Shown: positions 25,337-37,803 of the stretch, in pieces
Layout of the letters: every line of letters starts with the position of its first letter
Position numbering within the stretch: position 1 is the first letter of the stretch
From: Batillaria attramentaria
Taxonomy: Eukaryota > Mollusca > Gastropoda > Batillariidae
Assembly: GCA_018292915.2 (NCBI GenBank)
Contig: JACVVK020000371.1
Span: forward strand, 289,501-353,500
Direction of reading: 5' to 3'
DNA length: 64,000 nt
Notes under the pieces: model-generated
The model's database searches: none
Told to the model about the DNA's origin: nothing
Seen by the model: only the letters and a program-made list of their open reading frames with translations
Translations under genes and position numbers: made by a program

Positions 25337-25754
25337 GGGACGTCTCTTTCGGATTAATTTCGGTGTTTTTTCACAGTGCGTGTTCGGCTTCAAATTTGAG
25401 ACGGCGTCTGACAGACCAGTCTGCCCTGTTGCCCCTGGAGATCAGAGTCGCTAGCGTCGTCTGAAGCGATAAGTATAGGGTTTGTGTCTACTGTCCCAGA
25501 CAGTGTGTGGATAGTTTAGGATGATATTTTTCTTCTTATCCGCTGATCCGTCTTTCTGTTCCAATCGCCCATTCCAACTCAACATTCCAATCCAACATTT
25601 CAAGCCAACGCTTCGACCCAGCCGTTAAAGGCTCCGCACAGTTTGTTTAGTTCTTGCAAGATGGTATCTATGAGCTCGGGAAAAACCTATGTGCGCTCCC
25701 CTCCCCTTCAGTAATCTCCCCAAGGTCTCGAGTACCTGGCAGAGTGTTGGACTT

Positions 25755-25855
25755 CCAATAGACGACTCCACTCCTGTCAGTCCAAAGGGCCGAATCACAA
25801 GAATTCAGCCAATCGCGTGCCGCGGCATAATGAGCACAGCACAGCCAACCACGTA
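25755..25855. repeat. dispersed repeat with AGAATTCAGCCAATCGCG, copy 1
   Basis: GACTCCACTCCTGTCAGTCC and AGAATTCAGCCAATCGCGTG CCGCGGCATAATGAGCA match 49945-50045. A tRNA-like remnant on the minus strand follows at 25860-25910 (GAGGAGCCGCGATGGCCCAG). Confidence 0.6.
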
Positions 25856-26572
25856 ACCATCACTAACCGACGGTCCAAACTTTACCAGCTGGGCCATCGC
25901 GGCTCCTCGTCCTAAAATAGACCTTTTCCAGATAACCGACCGCAAGAGAGTTTCAGCAGAGTCCCACGCCAAAGCAGCGTAACGGAGAGTGGAAGTCACA
26001 ATGTGCCAATTAACCTCGTTACTTGGATGTCAGCGTGCGAATAGTCAGGTACGTGACTGCGCCACACGTGAGTACGAATAGTCGTGCCAAGTCAGGTCCT
26101 GCATTAGGCACGGTGCTGACTAAACCATTGTTCGGGCGCTGGTTGGTTGGTTGGTTGGTTGGTTGGTTGGATTGAAAGTCCTGTTTAACTTCTCTCTTTT
26201 TTAAAAACTTTTTAAAAACTTTTTTTTTAATTGTCCCTTTCGAGAAATTTGGGCTGCTTCCCCTGGAGAAAGCGCGTCTCCGCGGTACAGCGCCCTCCAA
26301 TACTTTTTCTATTTTTTAATTTCGCTGGGTGAGGAAAGCCGGATAACCTGGTAAGAAACCACGATGAGCAGCCCGGTAGCCAGGAAATACCGGTATCGCA
26401 TAATCACAAGCTCGACCTGGGCTCGAATCCACGCTTCGTCGCCGTGACAGCTGCGCGAACTTGGATTCACCACGGTGAGAAGATTTCCAATCGTCCCCCC
26501 CCCCCCCCCAAAGTGTGCTACAATGTCTAGTCTATAGAGTTTGTAGTGTACGAACTACCTGTACATATGCAG

Positions 26573-26970
26573 GGGCAGTCGGTGGTCTGGTGGTTAAGAG
26601 ACTTATCACCAATGCGAGAGGTTATGGGTTCGAGTCCCACTCGGGGCAAAGATTTTTTCCTTCTCGTATGTGGCACCGTTCATTCGGGCCGATCGTCGGG
26701 CCTCCGGGTACTCCGGCTTTCTCCCCCTCTGCTTTGGAAATGTTCAGCCCACCAAATTTGAAAAAAAAAAATGCGAGTTAAATTCCGAAATTTGAATAGC
26801 TGAGCTGACCCTTCGCACGACGTGATTGTAATGTTTTTATGTCCAGTGTGTGAGAGAATGGGTGTGATTGACGTGAGCGTGCGTGATGGGTTCAGTTCGC
26901 GGCGCTTTGAGGCGATTCATGAAATTGGGTACAGCGCCTATACAATAATTATTATTATTATTATTATGTG
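26573..26970 (+). mobile_element. SINE family B with (ATT)n tail
   Basis: A box TGGTCTGGTGG and B box GGTTCGAGTCC (perfect) at 26585-26640. The body matches 4639-5060, and the tail GCGGCGCTTTGAGGCGATTC then TACAGCGCCTATACAATAAT leads into (ATT)n. The paired GCGCTTTGAG ... GCGCC tail is typical of marine-invertebrate SINE/LINE pairs. Confidence 0.82.
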
Positions 26971-27596
26971 CGTAAATGGATTGGATTGTGGACGTTGGCT
27001 TGTTGTAACTACTTTTGCTGGAGGGGAAGGGAGGGGAAGGGGGGGGGGGGATGTACGCTGGTGTGAATGCTTGGTGAATGAAAGAATCTTGGAAACTGCA
27101 GACAGTGTTTGTGCCTGGATTGTTCGGGTATGTGCAGCTGTGGACCTTTGAAATCTGAAGTAAGAAGCTGTAGGGTTAACTGACGCAAACGTAATATCAT
27201 GCAAGTCTGCCAGGAGAGTTTGCAATTCAAATTTTTACCCTCCTCCCCCCCCCCCCCTCCACCTTCTCCACCAGCTTCACCTCACCAAGGTGCATGCTAC
27301 ATGTCTGTACAACTGTGTGACCTTGACCTTGAAGCCGAGTTGCATCTTGTTGTCTGAGTTCTTGTTGTAGGGAAAAAAATCAATAGCCTTTGGTTCAACC
27401 GACTCTTTTAGGAGTGGCCGAATTTACTGAGTGCGTGTCGTGCTGAAAACGATTAATTTCACGGTGTTGGCTCAGATTGAAACGCGAATGTAGCGCAGAT
27501 TGTTTGGACAACGTACGCACCTGGGTCTGCATGCAATAAGCTCGTGATTTATGCAGATGGCATGCACACTAGGCCATGAGGCCAGGAAAGCAAAAA

Positions 27597-27632
<36 letters not shown>

Positions 27633-27637
27633 TACTC

Positions 27638-27707
<70 letters not shown>

Positions 27708-29319
27708 CTTTCGTTTGGTTAACGTAATCCGTTACTTTTAAGCGTGTGCATATCTGACATAGTTTTGTGTAGCAGGTGCGAAAACATGGCTTGGTGGCAA
27801 GCCCTATTTTCTTATTTGTACTATCACCTTTATTTTTCCTATTTTTCAGGATAGGGGTGGAGGGGGGAGGGGGAGGGGGGTATTTGTGTCGTTGTCGTTG
27901 TTGTTTGGTTGATTGGCTGGTTGGTTGCTTTTGGAATTTTTGTCTTTGCCTCGCTTTGTGTTTTTCTGTACCCATTTCCCTTCGTCTGTCGCTCCTGTCT
28001 CTGTCTTTGTTTTTTGTTTTTGTCTTGCTTTGTACCACATTCACGCGGCTCCATTAATTATCCCAGAGCTACCCGCCGCCGCAATAACAACTTCACCTCG
28101 CCCAAATCCACAGAAGCCATTTTTCATCACGTGAGCGTTCTCCCTAAGCGGATTGGCGGACAGAGATGTAGAGAAATATGAAGCTGGGACTTTCTACAGC
28201 TCATTCCGGCGGGGCCAACCATCCCAGGGGTCAGTCCCAAAACGAGGCTAAGCGCTCTGGGGGCCGAGAGTACATTTTTCTTGCTTGCCCGGGGTGTCTC
28301 GTCAGCCATCCTGATTTAATATCTGGCGTAGGGATAAGTAATGGCACAAGTGGCGAGCCATTAATGATTTCTAGTCCTGTCTATAAACGATAGACGTCGG
28401 TCAAGTCCCCGGTGAGGCAAACACGAGCTGCTTTATGATGTCTGTTCCTGGCCGGTTTAGTGTAGTGTAGTTCGGACACGACACACTGTATAGACTAGGT
28501 TTGTAGAACACTATCGGGAAAACACGGATCGAGATCTTAAGTCCGTGGCACATCCACGTTCATGCAGCAGGGAGCAACAAAGCAACGCTGAAACGAAGAA
28601 CCTGAAAAGGAATACATCTTACTGTAGAAAAATTGTTTACGCGCGAGTAGATGATTGCTTCAGGCGTTGATTTACGATCTTGCGGTGAAAATTTGTACTA
28701 GCCGCCATCAGTAAACAGTACAGTTCCCTTTCGTTGTCTCGGATATCCCACGCCTACAATTACAATCTTTGCGGACCTGTCGGGCGACACAGAAAACGAC
28801 CAGCGACTTCGTTCGGGATTTCTAAGGGTTGCAGTGTCACGGTAGGATCTTATGGTTGTCACACCTTTGATTCCAACCCAAGTTGCCACCCAACCGACAC
28901 ACAGGCAAACTCCTCGCCGCCCCCACAGTGCATCAAACAGCCTTTGTGAATGTAGGAATCGGACTCAGGCGTCCTAAGTTAGATGACTCGGACTATCTCT
29001 TGTGGTGAAGTTTGTGATGTGACGATGTAATACAGGGACTGGATGTACGACAGCGGGCGGGCGCTATAGGAGTCCATCTTGATTATTGTATCTTGGACCG
29101 TCGTTCAGTAAAATGCTTTTGACGTATAATACGAATCACCGGTGCACTTGCCAAAACCCGTAAGTGCCATGGTTTTATAGGAGTTCGTCTTTGTTATTGC
29201 TGTGTCTTGGACTGTCATTCAGAGTGAAACTTAGTGAGACGGTTTTCAAAGCATTGGTTACTTACAAAGTGGCCAGTTGGAGCGATTTTTCCTTTCTTTG
29301 TCGTGGAACACAATGGATG
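26971..29319. other. no gene seen upstream of the 748-aa gene
   Basis: (CT)n 27601-27627 and (TG)n 27642-27702. The stretch 28040-28430 is balanced in composition and free of repeats, with TTAATTAT and CCATTAATGATTTC motifs, so it is the likeliest place here for regulatory sequence or an untranslated exon of the gene at 29.48 kb. Confidence 0.4.
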
Positions 29320-29445
29320 TTGATGGGTGGGTGGGTGTTTGGGGGTTTAACGTCCTTTTCCACCACAAATGGGTGATATCAAAGACGGGAGAACGACGAA
29401 AACGCCAGCACAAATATTTGGCTCCAGCCGGGACACGAACTTGAT
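29320..29445 (-). mobile_element. SINE family A, head-truncated
   Basis: Body and tail (GTTAAACCCCCAAACACCCA on the minus strand) are present up to the first part of the B box. The tRNA-like head is missing. It lies just upstream of the 748-aa gene's first coding exon. Confidence 0.7.
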
Positions 29446-29479
29446 GATTTTAATGTTTGTTCTTTTCCTGTTGTTGCAG

Positions 29480-30135
29480 GTGACTGCCAGACAACGCTAT
29501 GAAGAGTGCTGATCCTTATCTACAATGGGCGCGCATCTTGCTCTGCCTCGTCACGCATGCGCTGTGCGTCACCATGACTGCGCATGCGTGCACATTGCCG
29601 GATTACCTGCAGGTGAGCGAGGACGATGAGCCGTGGTACACACGTATACGTCACGACCGCGTCAGAGAAGTGGGCTTCTACGTACGTCACAACGTGTTAG
29701 AAATACGTCATATGACGTCAGCTATGCCGACGCGGCGATGGAAGTGCGCACTGACGTTCCGCGGCAAGTTTCTTCTCAAGAGAACGGAAGCGGACACGAG
29801 GGAGGAGTACAGCGCATGCGTGAAGTTCATCCGCAGGAGCAAGTCCATCGTGCAGATGATGTGGTCTAGAGAGAGCGATGTCCTCGACCCCGCGCTGTGC
29901 GAGGACAGGAATTTAGATCTGGATGACTGGCTGCTCGTGTCGTACAAACTCCTGTACAAAGACTACACTCCGAGTCCGTTCAGGGGAGGCTACAGCATGA
30001 GAATCACAGACTCGGAGCTGGGGGAGAACGGGTGTAACTACATGCATCGTCCTATGAAGTTCGAGAGCGACTGTCTCACTGGAGAAGGAGTTCTCTTCGA
30101 CTTTATCTCCGAGACGTGTCTGCCAGGAACTGCAG
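29480..30135 (+). CDS. exon with start codon and signal peptide of the 748-aa gene
   Basis: The acceptor is TTGTTGCAG ending at 29479, followed by 19 nt of 5' UTR and ATG at 29499. At least one untranslated exon must therefore lie upstream, and I could not place it. The coding part is 637 nt (phase 1 end). The donor is CAG|GCATGT, a GC-type donor; no GT donor nearby keeps the frame. The ATG is chosen because it is first in the exon and gives a good signal peptide. Confidence 0.8.
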
Positions 30136-32048
30136 GCATGTTGGTTTTGTTTGTTTGGGTGTTGTTGTTGTTTTCCTCTCGCAGCACAACTCATGTTCTT
30201 CTGTTGCCTGAGGACAGGTGCTGTGAAGGGTTTGTTGTTGTTGTTGTTGTTGTTGCTTGTGTTTGTTTGCTTGTTTGTATTTTTGGGTTTGGTTTTTTGG
30301 GTTTTTTCCTTTGTTTGTTTGGTTGGTTGGTTTTTTTGGGTTTATTTTTTTGTTTGTTTTTTTGGTTCGTTTTTTGCTTTTTGTTGATGAATGTTGTTGT
30401 TTGTGATGGTAGTGGTGGTGGTGGTGCGCGTGCGTGCGTGCGTGTGTGTGTGTGTTCAAATTTGACTGTTAGAGTGTAGAGTTGTCCTTTGTTGTTAGAG
30501 TTGTCTTCCGTTTCTCCTGTTGTTCTGAACAAGGTGATATACCAAAACGCCAATCTGTCTTGTACTTCCTAATGTCTAAGTGACTTTCTTCCCATTGCTG
30601 CCATTGCAGGCATGTTCGTCAAACAGCGCACCCTGACGGTGGCAAGCTGGAAGCACGACAAAACGGGAGATCACTTCGTCGTTCTCAGACGCGCTGATGA
30701 CGAAGACCTGTACTGCCTGCGTGCGCCGGACACGGACGAGAGCCACATGAACGCTTTTCTATTCACCGACCTTATGTGCAAAACGGATCACGCCTCGTCA
30801 CTGATGCGGCTTGGAAGCCGTCACGGGGCGCGGTTCCTGGTGCTGCATTTGCTTCGTTACGTCTACAAGGATTTGTGTGACGACGAGTACCCACAATGCT
30901 CTACGGTCACGTGCAATTCTCACATCCGGCACGAGTGTCACAAGACGTGTAAAGTGTGTGATGCGGAAAACCCGCCAGCTACCTGCTCCTATCCTAAGCG
31001 CCTTCGGGGATCCTATTATCAGGTGAGACTGTACTTATCAGTCAGGGATTGGTTAGATTTAAAAGGACGTATGACAATAATTATGAAATTCCTGTTCTTA
31101 TACGAGATGAAGCTAGCTAAACACGCTTCATCAATACCATTCCAGGGCCCGTATGTAAAAGTCGAGGTTACTTTAACCCACGGCTACGGGCTCACCCAGA
31201 CAAAGACAAAAGAAACCCAAAAGCAAAATTGAATACAAAAGGAAGCGAAAAAAGGAAGAAAAAATCCTTCTATAACGGCTTAGGCACCTTGCTGGAATGG
31301 GCCCGCTACTTGATTTAAAATAATATTTAAAAAAAAACAGAAAATTTAACCCTAGAGCTACAGTAGTATAGTTCGAGGTAAGACTCTAACCCGGGGCTAA
31401 AAGCCCTAACCTCGACTATTACATACGGGCCCAGGACTGTATGTATGTTCTGTGCATGAACTTGGGGGATTTGGTCTGACAAGGGTTTGGTCTAGTGGTT
31501 AAGGTGTCCGACTTCGGATTCTGAGGCGCACGGTTCGAATCCCTAGTGGGCAGGAATCTGGATGGATTTTCCTTTTCCAAATCGAGTCAAAATCACGTGC
31601 AGACTGGTTTACGATGCCTCTCCCGGGCGCTACGCCCCCAGCCAACAAACCAGCCATGCACACAGCCGTAGATAATCTTAAGTTCGTCATTTGCTCAGTA
31701 TCGGGATCTCTCCTGCTTCGGTCGCCTCCCCTGTTGACCGAGTCCAACACAAACATGGCGGGTATTGGTCACGGGGCATGCTCTTCTAACCAGTTCTACG
31801 GCAACTCGGACTTGCAAAAGGTCCGCTTCGTGCCTCGTCAGTCTCGTCTTTGATTGATTGTTCCCAGGAGTATTCTCCTCGTGGTGTGGCTGTAGTGGTG
31901 TGGTTGATCCAGTGATAGTCTGCTGGCAGAGGGTTCCGTGAAAGACTGAGCAGTGAAGGTTTCTTATTACAACACTTCAGTCACAGAAAATGAAGTTACA
32001 GTGAAATTGCACTTACATATGGCCGATGTCACACGGGAGTTTGATCGT

Positions 32049-32081
<33 letters not shown>

Positions 32082-32090
32082 CAGCTGCTG

Positions 32091-32173
<83 letters not shown>

Positions 32174-32237
32174 TGGTATGAGTGCTGGAGTACGCGCATT
32201 GAGTCACTTTTTGTTTATTTGCGCTATACAAGTACAG

Positions 32238-32323
<86 letters not shown>

Positions 32324-35300
32324 CTCTCTTTCTTTCTTTTCCTTTTTCTTCCTTCCTTCCTTCTTCCCTTCCTTCCTTTCTCTCTTCCTTTCTTTCCCAT
32401 GTGCAGACGGACATCAACGGATATCGCCAAGTGAACGTCACCGACTCGGAGTTCACCGTGGAGAAGCTTGGCACGTTCCGCTGTGTGGTGTTTCCCGACA
32501 GTCCTTCCCGCAGACACCGGATCTACACCACAGTCTCCACCTTCCACAACGGCTGCCGACCGCGCTACACGTGCCTACGGTTCAAGCGGCGAGGCCCCTC
32601 AGTGCTGAGGTACACGCTCAGCCGAAGCTACATCTGGCCTGACCTTGAGAAGGATTTCGGCCAATCGATATGCTCCGACACGCAGTTCGGCATGGACCCT
32701 GAACCAATCGGTGACCTCTACAGGTACGGGCCGCATGATTTGTTTTCCCATTTGAATTCTGCCCACGGTTCAGCGTATACTGTCAGCAGAGATACGCGCG
32801 GACGCATGATTTTTTTTCCCACGCGTGACTTTTGCCCACGCCTCTTTATGTTGACAGCATAAATGTAAGCACTGATGCACAGTTGTTCAAAACGGACAGA
32901 AAATCGTGCTTGAATGAGTGTGTTTAGAAACAGAGACAACATAAGTTTTCTTGAATTTTCTAAGTTGTGAATTCCCTTTGACACAATCCTCTACATGATC
33001 GCGTCGAGATTTTTTAGCTTATTCAGACTTTGAGTTAAATATCCACAGGCATTCAATATCTCTAGCAGGATTTTCATTGAAGCCAAACAGATTTTTAACA
33101 TATATTTACATCCTGTTTTAGAATAAAATATCTCTTATGTTTTAAAAGACACGACAGAAAAAGGACTGTGTTCAGCCGCGAATTAGCCTGTGTTGCTTGC
33201 GCGGCATTAAGCCCTAAATAAATAACCAACTAATTATCGCGTCGGCTGCTGATCCTTGGACAGATGTCGGGCGGGAAAAAAAAACAAAAAAAAAAACATG
33301 CGTACGGGCTGTGTTTGCATTCCTTTCTGCCGTCAGCTGGGGGAGAGAAAAAAAGGCCACATGAATTTGATAGATACTTAGACCCTATTTCCATCCAGAC
33401 GGCGGTAGCTTTGTGTCTACAGGTGCTAACCATCGAGGCTGAAATATTAATGGCGCCTCGTTTTGAAGGCCGAAAGGGTTTATGGAAAGTCGAGTGTTGT
33501 CATTTCCAGGCCGGAAAGGGACTCACACAAACGTTTTCGGCGAATAAATGGCCGCTGTTAGTGCTGTTGCCCAGGTTACGAAGTCTCGATATTGTGAATT
33601 ATGACACCGTCAGCGTGACTCGAGAAAGATACGCGGCTGTGGATGGAATGGTGTTTTGCCTGCAGGGATCATGTAGAGAGGAAAGAGACAGAAGATGTCG
33701 GCAGGATGTTTTGTTCACTTGATCACGATACTTGTGTTACGTGATGTTGATTTCCGTGAAATTGTTATGCAATCTTTCTTGCGTTTCTCGCCTCTCGCTT
33801 TCGGGCTGAATCTTACCCTGGAGGGAAATTAATTGAATCTCCCCGTCCTCTGTCTCTCATATCAATACTGAATCGTCATTGTGTCGGTTTTATGAGGGGT
33901 TTTTTGGTTGTTGTTGTTGTTGTTGTTTGTTTGTTTTGGGTGGGGAGGTGGTTGTTTGTTTGTTTTGTTTTGGTTGTTGTTTTCTCTTTTTAATGTTCGT
34001 TTATTTGTCATTACGTTCCCTTGCAGTGTCCAAAATTCTGATGTCGGTTTTCGGTACCATGTTCTTAGTTTGTTTGTATCTATTATTTTGTTTGGCTGGT
34101 TGGTTGGTGTTTTTGTTGTTTTTAACATGTTTTTTGTTTATTTGTTTGTTTGTTGTTTTTTAGAGGTGTAGTAGTTTTGGTATTTTTGTGTGGTTGTTTT
34201 TTTGTTGTTGTTTGTTGTTAGGGTTTTTTGTTTTGTTTTGTTTTCTTTCTTTTTTTTTCTTTTTTTTTTTGGGGGGGGGGGGTGTTTGTTGTTTGAAATT
34301 GTTTGTTTGTTGGGGGGGGGGGGGTGGGGAGGCGGGGGTTGTTTTGTTTGTTTGTTTTTTGTTTGTGGGGGTTTTTTGTTTGCTTGGTTTGGGTTTTGTT
34401 GTTGTTTTTGTTTTGTTTTGGTTGTTGTTGTTGTTTGTGTTTTGGGGGATGGGGGCGTTGTTGGTGGTGGTGGTAATCGCCCTAGTCTGTTTTACACAAT
34501 TTTCAAGTCTGGCGGAAGCAAAAGGCTAAAAGTCTACATGAACCTTCAGCCGATAAAGTACATGTATGTAACTTAAATACAGGTGTAGCGGGTGTCTCGC
34601 TGTCTGTTTTTGATTAATCTCCCACGTCTGTCTGTCTGTCTGTCTGCCTGTCCAGATCACCTGAAGACACCGGCAAGCCCATCATCTCCCACGATCCTCA
34701 GCCCGAGCGTGTACCGTGCAACCTGTCTTCAACGTTCACCATCACCGCCACCTTTCCCAACGGCTCTGTCTGCTACGGAAGCCTGTACGAGCACTGCGAG
34801 GACAAGACACGCCTCAGGATCGAGTTCCACCCGCTGTGCGGGGAGATAATCGAGACAGGGGCCACGATTACGTCCCGTGTGCTGTCAGAATCTCAGTCCA
34901 TCGCCAGGCCGGTGTTCACGGATTACTCGTGCATGGCACATTTTGAGGGACATTACTGGGAGAGACTGTTGCTGCTTCAGAACGACCACAACGAGAAGGA
35001 GGCGAGTTGTCTTCTCTTCACGCAGCTTGACGCCTCGGAGTCGCTGCAGATGGTGGCTGGACAGTGTGATAAAAATAGCTGGAACTACGCCAGGGCCGGG
35101 CTGAGAGTCCCCCTCCTCTCCTTACGTCTACGCCCGGACAATTTCCCCTGCAAGTACCTCCCTTACGTCCCCAGCACCACCACGCTGTCGTCCGTGACGT
35201 CAAGTCACGTGGGCGGCAGCGAGAGGTTGGAACTGTTCACGATGCGAACGCAAGGCCAGCCTGGTCACAAGACTTTAGATCCAGTGTCGTTCACAGTCAC

Positions 35301-35535
35301 TCTCCCGCCACCACTGAACGGACATCATCCGCAGAAGGGACCTTCCGCTTCCTACGAGGAGCCTGGAGAAGGGGACACAAATCCCATTGCTCATAGACCA
35401 GGGTTGTCCCCCGCGGGAAATGAGGCGGGGTCCCAGCATTCTGTAGGCGGGAGTTTCGTCGCCGCCAGAATTACGTTTGTTTCCGCTGTGCGCGCGACGC
35501 TGACGCTCGTGGCGATGTATTGGATGATCAGGTGA
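29499..35535 (+). CDS. secreted or surface cysteine-rich protein of unknown function, 748 aa, four coding exons
   Basis: Joining 29499-30135, 30610-31022, 32407-32723 and 34656-35535 keeps one frame across all three introns and gives 748 residues. Residues 1-30 form a signal peptide with a likely cut at AHA|C31. Four related modules of the form W/F-C-x3-F ... C-L-x-F/R-R sit near C83-C107, W226-C248, C376-C406 and C548-C574. Residues 302-329 form a six-cysteine motif ending CHKTCKVC, with the C-x3-C-x2-C spacing of ShKT domains. Segments starting C-S-Y-P at 338 and P-C-N-L-S at 476 look like further module starts. The last ~25 residues are hydrophobic (ending MYWMIR), suggesting a GPI signal or a terminal membrane segment. 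NVT, NLS and NGS are possible glycosylation sites. From memory the architecture recalls the invertebrate DUF7042/7043/7044/7045 proteins; I could not test this. The gene model is strong, the family assignment tentative and the function unknown. Confidence 0.85.
30136..30609 (+). other. intron 1 of the 748-aa gene, GC-AG type
   Basis: 474 nt, strongly G/T-rich with (GTT)n and (GTTT)n. TGCAGGCATGTT occurs at both junctions (30131-30142 and 30605-30616). Confidence 0.75.
30610..31022 (+). CDS. second coding exon of the 748-aa gene
   Basis: The acceptor is CCATTGCAG at 30601-30609 and the donor CAG|GTGAGA at 31023. The exon supplies 2 nt to complete Gly213 and then 137 codons starting MFVKQ. It encodes module 2 and the ShKT-like six-cysteine motif (residues 302-329). 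Confidence 0.85.
31486..31860 (+). mobile_element. SINE family C in intron 2 of the 748-aa gene
   Basis: A box TGGTCTAGTGG (31492) and B box GGTTCGAATCC (31532) in a tRNA-like head of ~70 nt, followed by ~300 bp ending near GATTGATTG. Only one copy is visible here, so the 3' limit is approximate. Confidence 0.6.
32045..32323. repeat. (GATT)n, (TG)n and (GATT)n in intron 2
   Basis: (GATT)n at 32050-32078 and 32237-32323, (TG)n at 32093-32166. The middle has a GCGCATTGAG ... TTGCGCTATACAAG SINE/LINE tail (32192-32230), which suggests the second (GATT)n grew from its 3' end. Confidence 0.85.
32407..32723 (+). CDS. third coding exon of the 748-aa gene
   Basis: A pyrimidine-rich tract (32325-32400) leads to the acceptor GTGCAG at 32401-32406. 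The donor is CAG|GTACGG at 32724. The exon has 317 nt, residues 351-455 plus two bases of Arg456, and contains module 3 (C376-C406). Confidence 0.85.
32724..34655 (+). other. intron 3 of the 748-aa gene
   Basis: 1932 nt. 33898-34450 is almost purely G/T on this strand ((GTT)n, (GTTT)n, G13 runs). A 152-codon frame at 33264-33722 has no supporting signal and is treated as chance. Confidence 0.7.
34656..35535 (+). CDS. last coding exon of the 748-aa gene
   Basis: A TCTG-rich tract leads to the acceptor TGTCCAG ending at 34655. The first base completes Arg456 and the reading frame is open to TGA at 35533-35535. The exon encodes residues 457-748: module 4 (C548-C574), a Ser/Pro/Gly-rich low-complexity stretch (about 626-715) and the hydrophobic C terminus. 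Confidence 0.85.
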
Positions 35536-35592
35536 TGGGCAGAGTGGCAGTAGAAAGAACCGAACCATCCAATCTTCCTAGCAACTGGCGGG

Positions 35593-35598
35593 AATAAA
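35593..35598 (+). terminator. polyadenylation signal AATAAA of the 748-aa gene
   Basis: AATAAA lies 57 nt after the stop codon, just before a (TG)n array. The implied 3' UTR is short. The assignment rests on motif and position only. Confidence 0.5.
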
Positions 35599-35639
35599 CG
35601 CGATGTCTGTGTGTCGGTGTGTCTGTGCGCTTGCGAGAG

Positions 35640-35641
<2 letters not shown>

Positions 35642-35725
<84 letters not shown>
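35642..35725. repeat. (TG)n array
   Basis: Just downstream of the polyadenylation signal. 35770-36850 has no gene; 36210-36470 is CG-rich with several GCGCTGG/GGCGAGCCG motifs. Confidence 0.95.
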
Positions 35726-35733
<8 letters not shown>

Positions 35734-36854
35734 CGTCCTGTGTTTGTACGTGCGTGCGTTTGTGCGTGCGTGGTACAGCAGCGGAGATGTCACTACTTTT
35801 CAAAAGACATTCTATAATTGAACGCCAGTCTCAAAATCTTTCTCTGGAACCATAATGACAGTCCTAAATGGAATCCGTCTGCGCACCTACCCAACGACGC
35901 CAAAGACTGTTGTCACAATCTCCAGTGACGTCAATCTCTTCTGGAAAACAAGAAACAGATGTTTTATATCTCTGTACCCAGCACACACTGTGAACCGGTT
36001 GCAAAAAGTGATGTGTGACACTTTCGTATCCAGCATTACAAAGTTTGGTGACTGCGAACTGCAAGTGATTTGTGTTTAGTTTAGCAGCGAAACCTCCCGG
36101 CAGAAACCGTTAAGTAATGTGTGAAGAGGTGGGATCCCTTTGATTGGATAATTCTGTTGGAATCGCCTCAGACCTGCGCAATGACTTCAAGTCGGCTTTT
36201 GTAAGGGCTACGGCACACGCCGAGAGTCTACGGAGACTTCAAACGCTCGCCGAACGGCTTTTCTGTTCACACGCTATGAGCGTGCAGTGAGCGCACTGCG
36301 CTGCCGGCCTAGCGCTGGACAATACACAAAAGAGCAAAAGCGCGCGGTCAACGGCGATTCACTGGCGTGGCGTGGACAAATATAGGACCGTGTTCTGTTC
36401 ACTGGCGAGCCGACGGCGGGGCGCGTCAGTGCCCCTGGCGAGCCGAATTAATTGGCTGAAAGTGCATTTTAGCGCTGGTTGGCGAGTAAACTCGCCACGT
36501 CTGACATAGCTTTAAGTGCAACGGAGAACACTTGCAGCTTTACATGACACACCGGTACCAAAGTGTACTCTGCGGTATAATAATTATATACTTCTGCTCT
36601 CCAGTAGCTGGCTGAATTCATTTGCCTGTGAGTCTTACTCAGGTTCCGAAAGACAAAAAGGCTGAAAGTGAATGACCAAGCGAACAGAGTTCTGTGCTTG
36701 GCGGAAAGAGAAAGTAGGATGTTATTTGTGGTGAACTGTGTTCCCTCGACCATGTACCAAAGACGACACACTCCAGCAGATAATACATCAACGCGTTTCA
36801 AGATTGTAGCTTGGTTTTCTGTAACTCATAAAAGCCGTAGGAAAAGTCTTCAGT

Positions 36855-37006
36855 TCACTAGAAGCCACTTCAATCTGCAGCGGTCTTGGGCGTAGCGGGA
36901 AGCCCCACGCCTTGCGTAATACTGGTTTGAAGTGGCCCCTACTGGTGCGCAGTGGCCTCTTCTTCTTAACAAATGTTATCATGTCGTGGGCTCGTAAGAG
37001 TTAAGT
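36855..37006. mobile_element. foldback repeat family, diverged partial copy 4
   Basis: Contains AGAAGCCACTTCAATCTGCA, TTGCGTAATACTGGTTTGAA and an end TCGTAAGAGTTAAG. The left part is missing or too diverged to place. Confidence 0.4.
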
Positions 37007-37446
37007 ACGTCGGTATTCAGCCGAGTAATAGAACATTGCTACTGGAAGGTCCCCACCCAGAGGCTTGTGACAGAAGTCGTGTGTTGAAAGGTTCTGGATA
37101 GGGGAAGACGACTCGTGCTGCAATAAGCGAACAAGTTCTGACACAAAGGGTAAACGCATAAGCTGCTAATTAAGCCTTCTGCCTTATAACCTTCGACGAA
37201 CTCCTGTGGTTATTTATATCCACCAATGACCATGCTCGTGGCAGTGATCACGTGACAGTTTCAAAAGGACGATCATTTGTATATATATTCTGTTAATCGC
37301 TCATTATTGGCGCGGATACAGGTTTTTTTTTTTCTTCTTTCTTGTGGCTTTTGCTAAAATCAGTATTCGTGCATTGTGGTGGTGGCATTTCGTGAGTTCT
37401 GTGGATTTCAGTTTTCCTGAAGAAGTGGAGTTACATATCAAGCTTG

Positions 37447-37584
<138 letters not shown>

Positions 37585-37755
37585 GGGTAGGATGGGGGGG
37601 GGGGGGTGTACACCCTACGCACACGTTTAGCAGCGTGTGTTAGGGATCAAGTTGAAATGTCATACGGGTGAAATTACCAACTTTTTTGAGGATTTCAGCC
37701 ATATGAAAATCGATTCTGAGCAAAAACATACCAGTATGACAGACAGAACTAACAC

Positions 37756-37757
<2 letters not shown>

Positions 37758-37803
<46 letters not shown>

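Noticed and set aside
33264..33722. 152-codon frame in intron 3 of the 748-aa gene
   Set aside because: Begins in an A-rich, lysine-coding run; no domain, and it would sit inside a well-supported intron.
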